Below are positions 26,301 to 34,421 of a stretch of DNA of 64,000 bases, one piece after another. The DNA comes from Marinifilum sp. D737. GTDB lineage: Bacteria; Bacteroidota; Bacteroidia; Bacteroidales; Marinifilaceae. Under the pieces are notes generated by a model. It made no database searches and was not told the origin of the DNA. It was given only the letters and a program-made list of their open reading frames with translations. Within the stretch, counting starts at the first letter, position 1, and the number at the start of each line of letters is the position of its first letter. The stretch is from positions 1 to 64,000 of the forward strand of contig NZ_JANQCD010000028.1 of NCBI RefSeq assembly GCF_026672275.1, in the 5' to 3' direction. The translations under genes and the position numbers were made by a program.

Positions 26301-26582
26301 AACAGACAAATCCTTTGCATCTACACTAATCTTCTTTGATTGAGGCAATTGTTCATTTTTATAAAAGAAATCAAAGTCAGTTTTAGCTTGTATTTCTTTA
26401 AACACATCTACAATAGAAACATTTTGCATTTTTACAGTAATACGCTTCTCTTGATTAATGTTCGTTGCATAGCCTGTATATGCAGTAGAAAGTAACAGCA
26501 AAATGTTCACCAAGCAAACAATTGCTAAGCGTCTGCCATATTCTCTCCATTTAGCAGACATTAAAAACGATTTTTTTTTCAT
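23331..26582 (-). CDS. SusC-family TonB-dependent transporter with STN domain (mannose PUL)
   Basis: A 1083-aa outer-membrane transporter. Order: long signal region (to about 39, LLLLSTAYTGYA), STN signalling domain (about 48-115, ISVDAKDLSVEEILNRVL), carboxypeptidase-regulatory-like domain (about 130-205), TonB-box-like EEVVVIGYGA, plug (about 220-330, DPNASPDILIRGV), then the barrel ending in TFTIGAVVKF. The STN domain is the hallmark of transporters that signal through a FecR anti-sigma factor, and FecR and ECF sigma genes lie directly upstream. So import of substrate probably triggers release of the sigma factor, which raises PUL expression. Confidence 0.95.
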   Translation of the reverse strand: MKKKSFLMSAKWREYGRRLAIVCLVNILLLLSTAYTGYATNINQEKRITVKMQNVSIVDVFKEIQAKTDFDFFYKNEQLPQSKKISVDAKDLSVEEILNRVLKGTNLTFKLVDTDIVISPLQQNNQEKRKISGKVIDSKGLPLPGVSVVIEGTTRGGVTDFDGNYEIDNVESNQVILYSFIGMTSQRVIVSAATSFDITLQDDTQGLEEVVVIGYGAVQRKQITSSVATVDTDDIAKVTASSPVQQIQGRVAGLTVSTPKGSDPNASPDILIRGVTSTGGQSPLIIVDGVAVGSLDIVAPEDIATFSILKDGSAAAIYGSRGTNGVILITTKEGKESKPTVEYSGYYAFDQISKRPDVLTADEFRALGNKMGVATGDASTDWYDEMLQSNHNTVHNIAFSAGNKNSNYRASINYMDNKGVALESFKKNLSGRININHKAINDRLNVRLSLSASQAKYRLADYGAFGSVAKFNPTRPVYEENGEFATFQEFGVDNPIGNILNYSTENIKKVLLANVFAEFEVVKGLTVGGRAAWKVEDANSGSYTSSKNENLAKDDIKGVASTSSFYSYKYTYEGNINYRKRFDKHDFNVMANYTHEEDTWYTYSMSNSGFVNDKFLWHSIGSGLKLTNPVNDDGVQDLNGPASMGSGRSEKTLESWRGRLVYTYDDKYALTVSYNREGSSIFGENNKWGNFYGVSAGWTISDEDFMEKLSFVNYLKLRVGYGETGNPATGPYNSLSTVVQEGLPYVFNGNVVSAYALEKNPNPDLKWERKKEYNIGFDYALAKNRFDGSVDLYSRKTDDMLYSAAAPVPSLIKPTIVSNIGEISSKGIELSINAKILQDTEVKWNANFNVSYNVNEVEKLSNADEEPVPFYAGDLPGNGLGSAYRVKEGGSIGDFYGPRFDKFDENGGWVFKDLNDEVEGYHADTDKEVIGNGMPNYFVGLTNSLEYKRFDLEIFMRGAFDYQVLNVGRIYMENLDKFPQSNIYTSALSSPLRAPSQYSDYYLEDGDYLKIQNISLGYTFDTSKWKNVSYAKLYVSCSNVHTFTNYSGLSPELGGHSGITPGFDNLNFYPVTRTFTIGAVVKF

Positions 26583-26638
26583 AAATTTAGCGGTTATTAA
26601 TTAATGAATCCTTTTTTCAATAAAGAGGTTTATTTTGC

Positions 26639-26666
26639 AAAGGGAAATGTTACCGCATTTCCCTTT
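26639..26666. terminator. Hairpin between fecR and susC
   Basis: AAAGGGAAATG (26639-26649) pairs perfectly with CATTTCCCTTT (26656-26666). On the rightward strand a T-run follows; leftward, the run is weak. In the direction of the PUL it may attenuate read-through from fecR into susC. Confidence 0.4.
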
Positions 26667-26713
26667 TTCTATTTAAAAAGCTCCTTATCGGCAATAGTAT
26701 TTTCAAATTTTGT

Positions 26714-26743
26714 ATCATTTACTAAAACGTTTTAGTAAATGAT
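26714..26743. promoter_or_regulatory. Perfect 30-bp palindrome upstream of susC
   Basis: The 30 bases are exactly self-complementary, centred on ACTAAAACGTTTTAGT. They lie between the fecR stop (26767) and the susC start (26582). A core of AAAACGTTTT resembles LacI-family operators, but no LacI gene is in view. It could also be an RNA hairpin. Confidence 0.5.
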
Positions 26744-26766
26744 GAAATAAAAAACATTGTTTGTAT

Positions 26767-27759
26767 TTATTCATCAGGGATAATAATTATAACATCCCCT
26801 TTAATCTCATATTTGATTTTAGTTGTGTAATTAATTAATGTCAAAACATGCTCAACAGGTTTAGTCCTCTTAATAACTCCAGAGTAGTGCATGTTTTTAA
26901 AAAACTCCTTCGGATATTCAAACTTTACATCATACCATCTTTCAACCATTCGAATCAAATTATCGAAACTTTCATTTTCAAAAACATAACGACCTTCACG
27001 CCATACGGTATAGTAATTTGTTTCTACCTTTTTCAATGATAACCTATTACTTCTTCGGCTATAAATCAATTGCTGATTTGGCTCTATTACAACGGTTCGC
27101 CCTGCCGCTTTTACTTCAACACTTCCTTCTTCAAGTGTTGTATATACATTCTCTTCATTATCGTATGATCTCACATTAAATATAGTCCCAAGAACCTTTA
27201 AACTTTGACCTTTCACATTTACAACAAAAGGTTTTTCCTTATCCTTGCTGACATTAAAAAATGCTTCTCCACTTAATGTTACAATTCTCTGTTTTTTATC
27301 ATCATCGAATGAAAAACCCAATTTCGAATCAGAATTTAACCACACTTCCGTTCCATCGGCTAAAACCAATTTAGATCTCTGTCCTTTAGGAACTTCAAGC
27401 TGATGCACCATCTGTTCTGCTTTGTCAAAAGAATTTAAAACTATATTAGTTCCCCATCCCAGACCAAATACTATAATTACTATTGCAGCAACCCTCATCC
27501 ATAAACCAAAATTCTTTCTTATGGTATAAACTTTAGGATTTTTTAATAGATCAATTCGATTGGATAAAATTCTCCATTCCCTCTTCAGATTTATTTTTCC
27601 TTTTTCCGAATACATTTTATAGGAATCCCAGATATCCTTCTGCTGAAAATACTCCTTTTTATTTTCGGCATTCGAATAAACCCATTCAAGAAACTCAACC
27701 TGCTCTTCCTCACCAAGCTGTCCCTGAAGGAATTCTGCTATTTTATCCTTATTATCCAT
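26767..27759 (-). CDS. FecR-family anti-sigma factor
   Basis: A 330-aa inner-membrane regulator. The N-terminal cytoplasmic part (1-90) binds the sigma factor, a single membrane helix follows (about 91-108, VAAIVIIVFGLGWGTNIV), then the periplasmic FecR domain (about 120-225, VPKGQRSKLVLADGTEVWLNSDS and the FFNVSKDKEKPFVV segment) and a C-terminal STN-like DUF4974 region (about 250-330, NESFDNLIRMVERWYDVKFEYP). It receives the substrate signal from the STN domain of the downstream SusC and controls the sigma factor upstream. The gap to the sigma gene is 171 nt. Confidence 0.93.
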   Translation of the reverse strand: MDNKDKIAEFLQGQLGEEEQVEFLEWVYSNAENKKEYFQQKDIWDSYKMYSEKGKINLKREWRILSNRIDLLKNPKVYTIRKNFGLWMRVAAIVIIVFGLGWGTNIVLNSFDKAEQMVHQLEVPKGQRSKLVLADGTEVWLNSDSKLGFSFDDDKKQRIVTLSGEAFFNVSKDKEKPFVVNVKGQSLKVLGTIFNVRSYDNEENVYTTLEEGSVEVKAAGRTVVIEPNQQLIYSRRSNRLSLKKVETNYYTVWREGRYVFENESFDNLIRMVERWYDVKFEYPKEFFKNMHYSGVIKRTKPVEHVLTLINYTTKIKYEIKGDVIIIIPDE

Positions 27760-27930
27760 CTTTAATTATCGGTTTCTATTTACATGATCGGAAAAATAGA
27801 TTTTACCCTACCTCCAATTTTCATTTTTTTAATATTTATAATTCTACGGTGATATTAAATGGTCAGTTTGCTGTGAAGATCAACAATTGGAATAAGGAAT
27901 TTTATTGTATTCTAATTCGACCACATCATT

Positions 27931-28515
27931 TTATAAAAAATCTCGTCCATTAAAGTATATGTACACCAATAGGGGAAGATATTCTTTTAACTCAAGCCTT
28001 AGAATTTTTAGAGATTTAGTGATTTGTTTTTCAACTGCCTTCACAGAAATTCCAAGTTGTTCAGCAATTTCTTTATTCTTTAGGCCATTAAAACGACTCA
28101 TAACAAACACCTGACGACAACCATCGGGCATCTTATCCATAGCTTTTTTAAGCTTTTCTTCCAATTCTAATTCAATGATACTTTTGATACCATCGTTATA
28201 ATAAGCTAACTCATCAAGATTTAATGATTCTGTACTATAATCGTCTCTAACTTTTTGTCTTTCAATCTCCTTAAGACATTTATTACGAACCATTCTAAAG
28301 AGGTAGGCAGATAAAGAGGATTTAATTGTAATATTTTCTTTGTTCTGCCAAAATATCATAAATACGTCATGAACTAAATCTCTTGCCAAATCATCATCTA
28401 CAAACTTACATGCATAGAAATACATAGAAGTATAATACTCCTCAAACAATTCTTGAAAAGCATTTTTATTTCCAGCCTTTAATTTCGAATACAATGGGTT
28501 GTTTAGATTTGTCAT
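27931..28515 (-). CDS. ECF RNA polymerase sigma factor (PUL regulator)
   Basis: A 194-aa sigma-70 family ECF factor. Region 2 is at about 14-85 (FQELFEEYYTSMYFYACKFVDD, DLVHDVFMIFW) and region 4 at about 120-175 (KMPDGCRQVFVMSRFNGLKNKEIAEQLGISVKAVEKQI). This is the Bacteroidota type paired with FecR anti-sigma factors. It is the first gene of the mannose PUL, followed by fecR, susC and susD in the same direction. It probably directs transcription from the susC promoter once FecR is triggered. Confidence 0.95.
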   Translation of the reverse strand: MTNLNNPLYSKLKAGNKNAFQELFEEYYTSMYFYACKFVDDDLARDLVHDVFMIFWQNKENITIKSSLSAYLFRMVRNKCLKEIERQKVRDDYSTESLNLDELAYYNDGIKSIIELELEEKLKKAMDKMPDGCRQVFVMSRFNGLKNKEIAEQLGISVKAVEKQITKSLKILRLELKEYLPLLVYIYFNGRDFL

Positions 28516-28533
28516 AGACTATTTTCTCGAATT

Positions 28534-28541
28534 CAAATTTA
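28534..28541 (-). promoter_or_regulatory. -7 box of the sigma factor gene
   Basis: On the leftward strand TAAATTTG matches TAnnTTTG and lies 18 nt before the ATG at 28515. No clear -33 TTG is seen at the normal distance, so confidence is low. Confidence 0.3.
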
Positions 28542-28690
28542 GAAAAAGATTTCTAATTCTGAATTTTGTAATAGTTTATAGTTTTCCATTGTATGCAAAA
28601 CAATACTGATTCTTCGTAAATTATTACAGCAAACAAAATGGAAGTTTAAGTTGAAAACTGATTCTATTGGATGAATATGCTTTTGCCGTT

Positions 28691-28725
28691 AAAACAAAAA
28701 ACTGCTCCAACAATTGAAGCAGTTT
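28691..28725 (-). terminator. Terminator of the secreted nuclease gene
   Basis: AAACTGCT (28699-28706) pairs with AGCAGTTT (28718-28725), followed leftward by a T-rich run. The same stem sequence recurs at 9919-9945; this seems chance similarity of terminators. Confidence 0.7.
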
Positions 28726-28754
28726 AAGTAATCAGAAATATCTATACTTATTTT

Positions 28755-29426
28755 TTAAAGAGCATTATCAAAACCTTTGAAATAGACGTTTGAAAAACTT
28801 TGGATACTATCCAAAGGGACAATAAACGTATCAATTTCTTTTTCTATTTTTCGATTAGGCAATAAATAAGCTAATGTTTTCTTTTGACGCGGAAAAAATA
28901 TCACCTTAAAATAATAACCAGGAACAGAAACTTTATTGTGACCAATTTCGCCTTTCATATTTTTAAAAACAGGTCCGGAAACTACATAAAGTGAATCATT
29001 TTTAAGTGTTAATTTTCTGACCTTAGCCTCCAAACTTTTCCATTTCCCTCGATTAAAAGCTGGAACTTGAGGAGACATATTACTCATATAAAAACTTTCA
29101 CTCATTGCCTGTTGATCAATTTTCATTGATGCGGCAGGACAAAGGTGCCCCCGATCGTATCCAGAGCCCTTGTAATCAGATAAGCTTGCAGATCCAGTTG
29201 TGACTTTTGGATCTGCTTTGAAATTATTTTTTCGCTCTGCCAAACCTTGAATCATTTTGCTCGTAAGCTTATAGGCTACCCAATTTGCTTGCTCTTCTTC
29301 TTCATTATAACTAAGTGTATAATATTTGTGCTTCACAATTTCTCCCGACGATTTAGGTAACCAATACTGAGCTTGTGCAGCAATAGAAAATAAGATAAAT
29401 AAAAAAGTTAATGTACGTTTCACCAA
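28755..29426 (-). CDS. Secreted DNA/RNA non-specific endonuclease (DRGH type)
   Basis: A 223-aa protein with signal peptide (LTFLFILFSIAAQAQ) and the beta-beta-alpha-metal nuclease motif YDRGHLCPAASM (His is the general base), followed by SFYMSNMSPQVPAFNRGKW with the metal-ligand Asn. This NUC1/NucA family cuts DNA and RNA without sequence preference. It probably scavenges extracellular nucleic acids. It stands alone between the sigma operon and the sugar transporter and has its own terminator. Confidence 0.93.
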   Translation of the reverse strand: MVKRTLTFLFILFSIAAQAQYWLPKSSGEIVKHKYYTLSYNEEEEQANWVAYKLTSKMIQGLAERKNNFKADPKVTTGSASLSDYKGSGYDRGHLCPAASMKIDQQAMSESFYMSNMSPQVPAFNRGKWKSLEAKVRKLTLKNDSLYVVSGPVFKNMKGEIGHNKVSVPGYYFKVIFFPRQKKTLAYLLPNRKIEKEIDTFIVPLDSIQSFSNVYFKGFDNAL

Positions 29427-29540
29427 GTATAATTTTTAAAATGTTTAAACAGCTTGCAAAGCTAGAAAAAATGGGAGAAGAACGATTTTCCATTTTTACC
29501 TCCTAAACTATTTAGAAGCAAACCTTCAATTCCTACATAA

Positions 29541-29573
29541 AACAAAAGGCTTTCTATACGAAAGCCTTTTGTT
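29541..29573 (-). terminator. Terminator of the large glucan locus
   Basis: A perfect 14-bp stem (29541-29554 with 29560-29573, 5-nt loop) ends in TTTTGTTTT on the leftward strand. It lies just past the last gene of the beta-glucan region and closes its leftward transcription. Confidence 0.85.
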
Positions 29574-29591
29574 ATTTATAAAAAACAGATT

Positions 29592-30944
29592 CTATCCATT
29601 TAATCTCCTTGCATCCAAATCCCTTTTCATTTGTTCGCAAGTTTCATGATCAATCGTATAGAAATACAATAAAATCGCGCACGACATATATAATATTCCA
29701 GGGAAAACTGAAATCATCATTTTAATGCCTGTAATAGCAGTTGCTGTTTGTTCAACATTTGGTGTAAACTGAAAAACTGCAAGTAACCAACCTGCCAAAG
29801 CTCCTCCAACTCCCCAGCCTGCCTTTTGTGCAAAGGTAGCTGCCGAAAATACCAAGCCGGTTGCCCTACGGCCCGATTTCCACTCAGAATAATCTGCCGT
29901 ATCGGCCAACATGGTCCATAACAAAGGAACTGCCGGAGCATAAGCTATTTTCGCAAGAATATTAAAAGTATATATCAGAAACAGGTTATCGGAAGAAGGG
30001 ATATAAAGGCAAATGAAGAAAAATCCAGACAATAATGAACTAGCCAAGAACACATTTCTCTTACCAAATTTTTGAGCCAATGGTTTCGAAAACGGAATAG
30101 CAACAATAAGCGCTACCGTTCCAATCACATTGAATAACTGGACATTTTCTTCATTCCCAATATAATACTTGAAATAATATGCAATGGATAAATTCTGCAT
30201 GGCAAACATGATAAATGAGATGATGCCAACAAAAAATAAAATTACCCAAGGTCTATTTTTAAATAAGTTTTTAAAATCCTCTTTTAGGTTCTCCTTTTGG
30301 TCTTTTGGAGGTTGAACTCTTTCCCTGGTAGTTTTAAAGGTAATTAAGAACAGAATCAAACTGATTCCTCCAAACAATATTAATGTGTATTGATATCCCT
30401 TAGCTGTATCGCCACCACCAAAATACAAAGCCAACGACAGTGCAGTTCCAGAAACAATAAATTGCCCAACAAAAGCAAATATAAATCGATAGGAATTTAA
30501 ACCAGCACGTTCATATGAATCGGAAGTCATTACAGCTCCTAAAGATGAATAAGGCAGGTTAATAGCAGTGAACACTGTCATTAATAAAAAGTAGGTAGTC
30601 CCAGCATAAATTACCTTACCTGTTGGACCCAAATTTGGTGTAGTAAAGGTCAAAACAGCTAAAACACTATAAGGTACAGCCATCCATAAAATATAAGGCC
30701 TAAATTTTCCCCATTTGGTCTTTGTCCTGTCTGCAATAATTCCCATTACCGGATCGCTAATCATATCCCAAAAACGAGCAATTAGCATAATGGTTCCTGC
30801 GGCGGCGGCCGAGATTCCAAAAGTATCGGTGTAGAATATCAGAATCCAGAAACCAACCATATCCCAAACAAAATGGGAGGCTGTATCTCCTAAACTGTAC
30901 CCGATTTTCTCCTTTAGTGAAAGTTTTGACTCTATATTTTTCAT
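29592..30944 (-). CDS. GPH-type sugar/cation symporter (MFS)
   Basis: A 450-aa inner-membrane transporter of the glycoside-pentoside-hexuronide:cation symporter family, with about 12 membrane helices. Signature segments: IGYSLGDTASHFVWDMVGFWILIFY at the start, RFWDMISDPVMGIIADRTKTKWGKFRPYI, and WTMLADTADYSEWKSGRRATGLVFSAATF in the second half. It imports a glycoside or uronide with Na+ or H+. It is the last gene of the leftward locus after the PfkB kinase, 41 nt apart, so the pair may import and phosphorylate the same sugar. Confidence 0.92.
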   Translation of the reverse strand: MKNIESKLSLKEKIGYSLGDTASHFVWDMVGFWILIFYTDTFGISAAAAGTIMLIARFWDMISDPVMGIIADRTKTKWGKFRPYILWMAVPYSVLAVLTFTTPNLGPTGKVIYAGTTYFLLMTVFTAINLPYSSLGAVMTSDSYERAGLNSYRFIFAFVGQFIVSGTALSLALYFGGGDTAKGYQYTLILFGGISLILFLITFKTTRERVQPPKDQKENLKEDFKNLFKNRPWVILFFVGIISFIMFAMQNLSIAYYFKYYIGNEENVQLFNVIGTVALIVAIPFSKPLAQKFGKRNVFLASSLLSGFFFICLYIPSSDNLFLIYTFNILAKIAYAPAVPLLWTMLADTADYSEWKSGRRATGLVFSAATFAQKAGWGVGGALAGWLLAVFQFTPNVEQTATAITGIKMMISVFPGILYMSCAILLYFYTIDHETCEQMKRDLDARRLNG

Positions 30945-30985
30945 GTTATTTATCTTGTAATATGGATTTTAGAAGTGTATTCGTC

Positions 30986-31777
30986 TTACTCAACACCACC
31001 TTTAAACAATAAAACTTTGGCTGCAGCACAACTTCCTTTATACATAGCCTGTTTAATATTTTTCGATTTGTACCATTCAATCACAAATGCTGCCTGGTAT
31101 GCATCGCCACATCCGGTGGTATCAACTACTTCTTCAACTTGTAAAGCATCCATTCTGTAACACTTTTCTTTATAAAAAGCTACACTGCCTTTGGCTCCAA
31201 TAGTTGCCACTATCATTTTTCCTGATTTATCAGCTACAACTTTCAAATCATCAAACATTTCTTCTTTTGCACTTAAAAATGATATGTCGATATCTTTAAT
31301 TCGATTTTCAATAAATTCAATTGGATGGTAATCCAAAAAATCGATAACGACCAGCTGTTCTTTTTTTCGTCTTTTCAAAAAGAGATCCAAATTGGGATCA
31401 CCTGCAGGCATTGCAACGATATCCTGACTTTCCAGATGACCAAAATCACTTTCCGACAAACGAAACCTATCAAATGCACCACCTTGCCAACTGTCGGCTT
31501 TAAAATATCGGTCGCCATAATTATCTATAAAGATTTTATTTGAAGCTGTGGGAGAATCAATTCTATACAATCCGGATCGATCTATTTCTCTTTTATCGAG
31601 ATGATTTTCGATAAGTTCTGCATATTTATCATTTCCTAATGCTCCAATTACTGAAACATTGGCTATCCCCGACAATTTACATTGAGTGGCAAAATTCAAT
31701 GAATTTCCTCCAACATATACTTCATTCAACTCTGGATACAAATCCACACAGCAAGAACTTAAGGCCGTAATTTTCAT
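30986..31777 (-). CDS. PfkB-family sugar kinase (fructosamine-kinase-like)
   Basis: A 263-aa ribokinase-fold kinase, short for the family. It has the N-terminal GGNSLNFATQCKLSGI substrate loop and the C-terminal anion-hole motif VDTTGCGDAYQAAFV with the catalytic Asp; the usual Ala of the GAGD motif is Cys here. Overall it looks most like the fructoselysine-6-kinase branch (FrlD). However, no deglycase partner (FrlB) is in the window, so the substrate is unknown. It forms a likely unit with the GPH transporter downstream and a GNAT upstream. Confidence 0.8.
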   Translation of the reverse strand: MKITALSSCCVDLYPELNEVYVGGNSLNFATQCKLSGIANVSVIGALGNDKYAELIENHLDKREIDRSGLYRIDSPTASNKIFIDNYGDRYFKADSWQGGAFDRFRLSESDFGHLESQDIVAMPAGDPNLDLFLKRRKKEQLVVIDFLDYHPIEFIENRIKDIDISFLSAKEEMFDDLKVVADKSGKMIVATIGAKGSVAFYKEKCYRMDALQVEEVVDTTGCGDAYQAAFVIEWYKSKNIKQAMYKGSCAAAKVLLFKGGVE

Positions 31778-31866
31778 AAATTCAAATTATAATGTATTAA
31801 GTATCTTTTTGATTTCTAATTATTAAAATAAAACCTGAACTTGATGTTACAAAACCACTTCACTTT

Positions 31867-32415
31867 TTAATAACATTCCCCATTTAAATCGATCTCAGAC
31901 AGGCCAAGATTAAGGCTTTCCGGATACAACATAACAAAAGGATCCCTCCACGGGTTTTTATTTACATCAGTTTTACTTTTTCGATTGACAAATCTATTTT
32001 GAATTTGTTTGCATTCAATTCCCTCATAGAATCCAGGAACATTGGTTTGAAATATGGAACATTTAAACCTACCATTATCAACGTATCTGAATGCATTTTC
32101 CACCATACTAAAACCGATATCCTTACCTCTAAATTCCGGCTTAACGCAAACGCCTGCCAAGGCAAGGATTTCCATTTTACTGGTTCCTACAAAAATTTCT
32201 CTATTAAATATCTCGGTATGTCCAATAAGTTCTTCGTTATTATAATACAAGAGAACTTTATGAAATGAGTATAGAGGCGTAGTTGAATAAGCCTGAATCA
32301 TTTGATTGATATCAATACTTTCTTCAATTGGAGGCCAGATAGAGGAAAGTAATTCAACTATCTTTTGAATTTCCAAAGAAGACAAATCCTTCCTGTTTTT
32401 TAGATATAACTTCAT
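31867..32415 (-). CDS. GNAT-family acetyltransferase
   Basis: A 182-aa protein with a GNAT fold. LLYYNNEELIGHTEIFNREI and MEILALAGVCVKPEFRGKDIGFSMVENAFRYV match motif A, with the acetyl-CoA loop at RGKDIG. The C-terminus is divergent. Acceptor is unknown: sugar amine, polyamine or protein. It lies between the kinase (89 nt) and the mutarotase-like gene (36 nt) in the same direction. Confidence 0.8.
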   Translation of the reverse strand: MKLYLKNRKDLSSLEIQKIVELLSSIWPPIEESIDINQMIQAYSTTPLYSFHKVLLYYNNEELIGHTEIFNREIFVGTSKMEILALAGVCVKPEFRGKDIGFSMVENAFRYVDNGRFKCSIFQTNVPGFYEGIECKQIQNRFVNRKSKTDVNKNPWRDPFVMLYPESLNLGLSEIDLNGECY

Positions 32416-32451
32416 TTCTCCTGCATTTTTTAACTAATTTATAATTAGCTG

Positions 32452-33339
32452 TTATTCTTCTATATTGAATAAACTATAAGTTCGTTTCCATTCAATCACT
32501 TCATCAGGTTTCACATGAATTTCAAAAAACAATTCAGGACTAATTACATGCTTCCATCCCCACAGGTTAATTTTTGAGGTTTCAAAATCTCCTGTTTCCC
32601 GAATTCCTATTTTGCTTTTGGTATTAAGCAACTCCCAACTTGCAAATACACTTTTACCTCCTGTAAGATTCCCGTAAAAAAACTGCTCTTCAGGAATATC
32701 ATTGAAAGTAATTTCCTCTTTATTTACAATCACTTTTCCTTCCTGATTAAGAACTTCACCAAATAATTCCGGCTTAAGTTCGAAAGGAAAATTTAAGATG
32801 TAATTGCTGCCCAACAATTCATTATCGATGGCTAAAAAATTATGGCAGTATTCATTGGTTAGAATGGCCTTTTTACCTGTATTCTTCAGTCGATATCGAA
32901 TCTCGAAACTACTTTCCAATAATTCTATTTCTTTTATTAGCTCATAAGAATAACCATTCACTATTCCCGAGACACATTCGATTCTTAGTTTATTGAACTC
33001 TTTAATCAACTTAAAACTGGCAGGTTTTACCTGGTAGAATTTAATAAAGTTGTAAGCTTCTCCTTCCTTCTTTAATTCTCCCACACCGATTTTTGGAAAA
33101 GTACCTCCTTCATTTATCTCATCGAAACCAATAGGCATTTCAATACCAAACTCATTGTAAAAACCCTTACCAAACACATTTTCAGGGTCACCATTTATCT
33201 TTTCCTGGGTAGAAATGGGAATGCCGTTAAACTTCACGGATGTGATCTTCCCTGTCCAGTCAAACCTCGAAAACTGATAATTCTCAAAAGGCATATCAAT
33301 GCAAATTTCCAGGTTCTTATTTTTTAGAAGATGACTCAT
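32452..33339 (-). CDS. Aldose-1-epimerase-like (mutarotase-fold) protein
   Basis: A 295-aa cytoplasmic protein with the galactose mutarotase-like beta-sandwich. The N-terminal FSRFDWTGKITSVKFNGIPI and central FEIRYRLKNTGKKAILTNEYCHNFLAID (catalytic-type His) are typical; ELFFEIHVKPDEVIEWKRTYSLF ends the fold. It may interconvert anomers of an imported sugar or bind a beta-glucoside. It lies in a glucan catabolism cluster, which supports a sugar role; the exact substrate is unknown. Confidence 0.8.
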   Translation of the reverse strand: MSHLLKNKNLEICIDMPFENYQFSRFDWTGKITSVKFNGIPISTQEKINGDPENVFGKGFYNEFGIEMPIGFDEINEGGTFPKIGVGELKKEGEAYNFIKFYQVKPASFKLIKEFNKLRIECVSGIVNGYSYELIKEIELLESSFEIRYRLKNTGKKAILTNEYCHNFLAIDNELLGSNYILNFPFELKPELFGEVLNQEGKVIVNKEEITFNDIPEEQFFYGNLTGGKSVFASWELLNTKSKIGIRETGDFETSKINLWGWKHVISPELFFEIHVKPDEVIEWKRTYSLFNIEE

Positions 33340-33398
33340 TAAAGCTTTTTTCCTGACTGTCTATCTCAATGCTCTGTCCAACAATAAAACACAGTCTG

Positions 33399-34403
33399 TT
33401 AGTTTGTTTTCTTTGCATTCAAATATTGTTCCTTCACAACTTGAAATGCTTCCTTCTTGTTTCTTTCGATATCTACAATGCCCCAGTACTCTTCATTGGG
33501 AGCACCATCATACGGAACACCACTGCTGTTTGGTGCCCAACCTCCCGGATCTTGTGTATCCGGATTTCCTGCTTTCCAGAATTCATCTACAAAGGCAAAT
33601 AAAGCAACTCCTGCACATACCTCCTGATTCCCGAAAGTCGACTTTAAAATCCTCCTGGTGGCATCGGCCTGGGCTTTTTGATTCTCACCTTGCTCATAAC
33701 CACTCTTCGAAATAGTCATGTAACTATCGGCACCGGCTTCAGACAGGTACATTGGCTTTTTGCTAATGCTTTTCCACTTACCGAAAATGCCTGTCGGATC
33801 ATCCCAGCGGTACACATTCATACCCCAGATATCAATATCAGTACAAATGGAAAGTGCAAAGGAATCGGGTAATTCTCCATGAGCCGTAGCAACAGGATGA
33901 TGCTTATCAATTTCATGAACTTTTTGTGCTGCCTGGTTCAATGCAGTATACCAGTTTTTCAGATCACCATCGAACCACTCGGGATGGTAATTGTATTCAT
34001 TCCCCAATTCCCAAAAAAGAATGGCTGGGTGTGATTTATACTTGTTAATGAAATTGGCAAAACTCCCTGATAGAATATCAAAATGTCCATTTTGATTGTA
34101 ACCAAAGCCTACTATGATTTTTATTCCTGCCTTATGGATTTGATCCCATACTGCTTGATCATCAACAGGAGAATACAGTCTGATGGTATTTATTCCTGCC
34201 TCATTCATCAAGGCCAAATCTTGTTCAAGTCTTTCAAAGCTTCTTTGTTTACTGCCTTTTGGAACAGGATGATAACAAATTCCTTTAATGAGATAGACAG
34301 AATCATTAAGCACAATATTTCTACCTGATATTGAAACAAGATTTTCCTTTTGATTGCAAGCAAAGCAAATCATTAAAAAGGCTATACAGAGAAATCTATT
34401 CAT
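33399..34403 (-). CDS. Clan GH-A glycoside hydrolase (TIM barrel) lipoprotein
   Basis: Start set at the ATG at 34403, which leads into a lipoprotein signal (MNRFLCIAFLMICFAC); an ATG 9 nt earlier is possible. The roughly 334-aa product has a short entry (GRNIVLNDSVYLIKGICYH), the GH2/GH5-like loop NEAGINTIRLYSPVDDQAVW, the acid/base Glu in LFWELGNEYNYHPEW and the nucleophile Glu in YLSEAGADSY. These are the two catalytic glutamates of clan GH-A. Family number is uncertain (GH2 TIM-barrel-like or a relative active on beta-glucan). It sits between the GH30 gene and the mutarotase-like gene, as expected for an accessory beta-glucanase. Confidence 0.72.
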   Translation of the reverse strand: MNRFLCIAFLMICFACNQKENLVSISGRNIVLNDSVYLIKGICYHPVPKGSKQRSFERLEQDLALMNEAGINTIRLYSPVDDQAVWDQIHKAGIKIIVGFGYNQNGHFDILSGSFANFINKYKSHPAILFWELGNEYNYHPEWFDGDLKNWYTALNQAAQKVHEIDKHHPVATAHGELPDSFALSICTDIDIWGMNVYRWDDPTGIFGKWKSISKKPMYLSEAGADSYMTISKSGYEQGENQKAQADATRRILKSTFGNQEVCAGVALFAFVDEFWKAGNPDTQDPGGWAPNSSGVPYDGAPNEEYWGIVDIERNKKEAFQVVKEQYLNAKKTN

Positions 34404-34421
34404 AGTAGGCATGACTTCGAT

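Noticed and set aside
9911-28725. Identical AAACTGCT/AGCAGTTT stems at 9.9 and 28.7 kb as a possible mobile repeat
   Set aside because: Only the terminator stems match; the flanks differ, so these are ordinary terminators.
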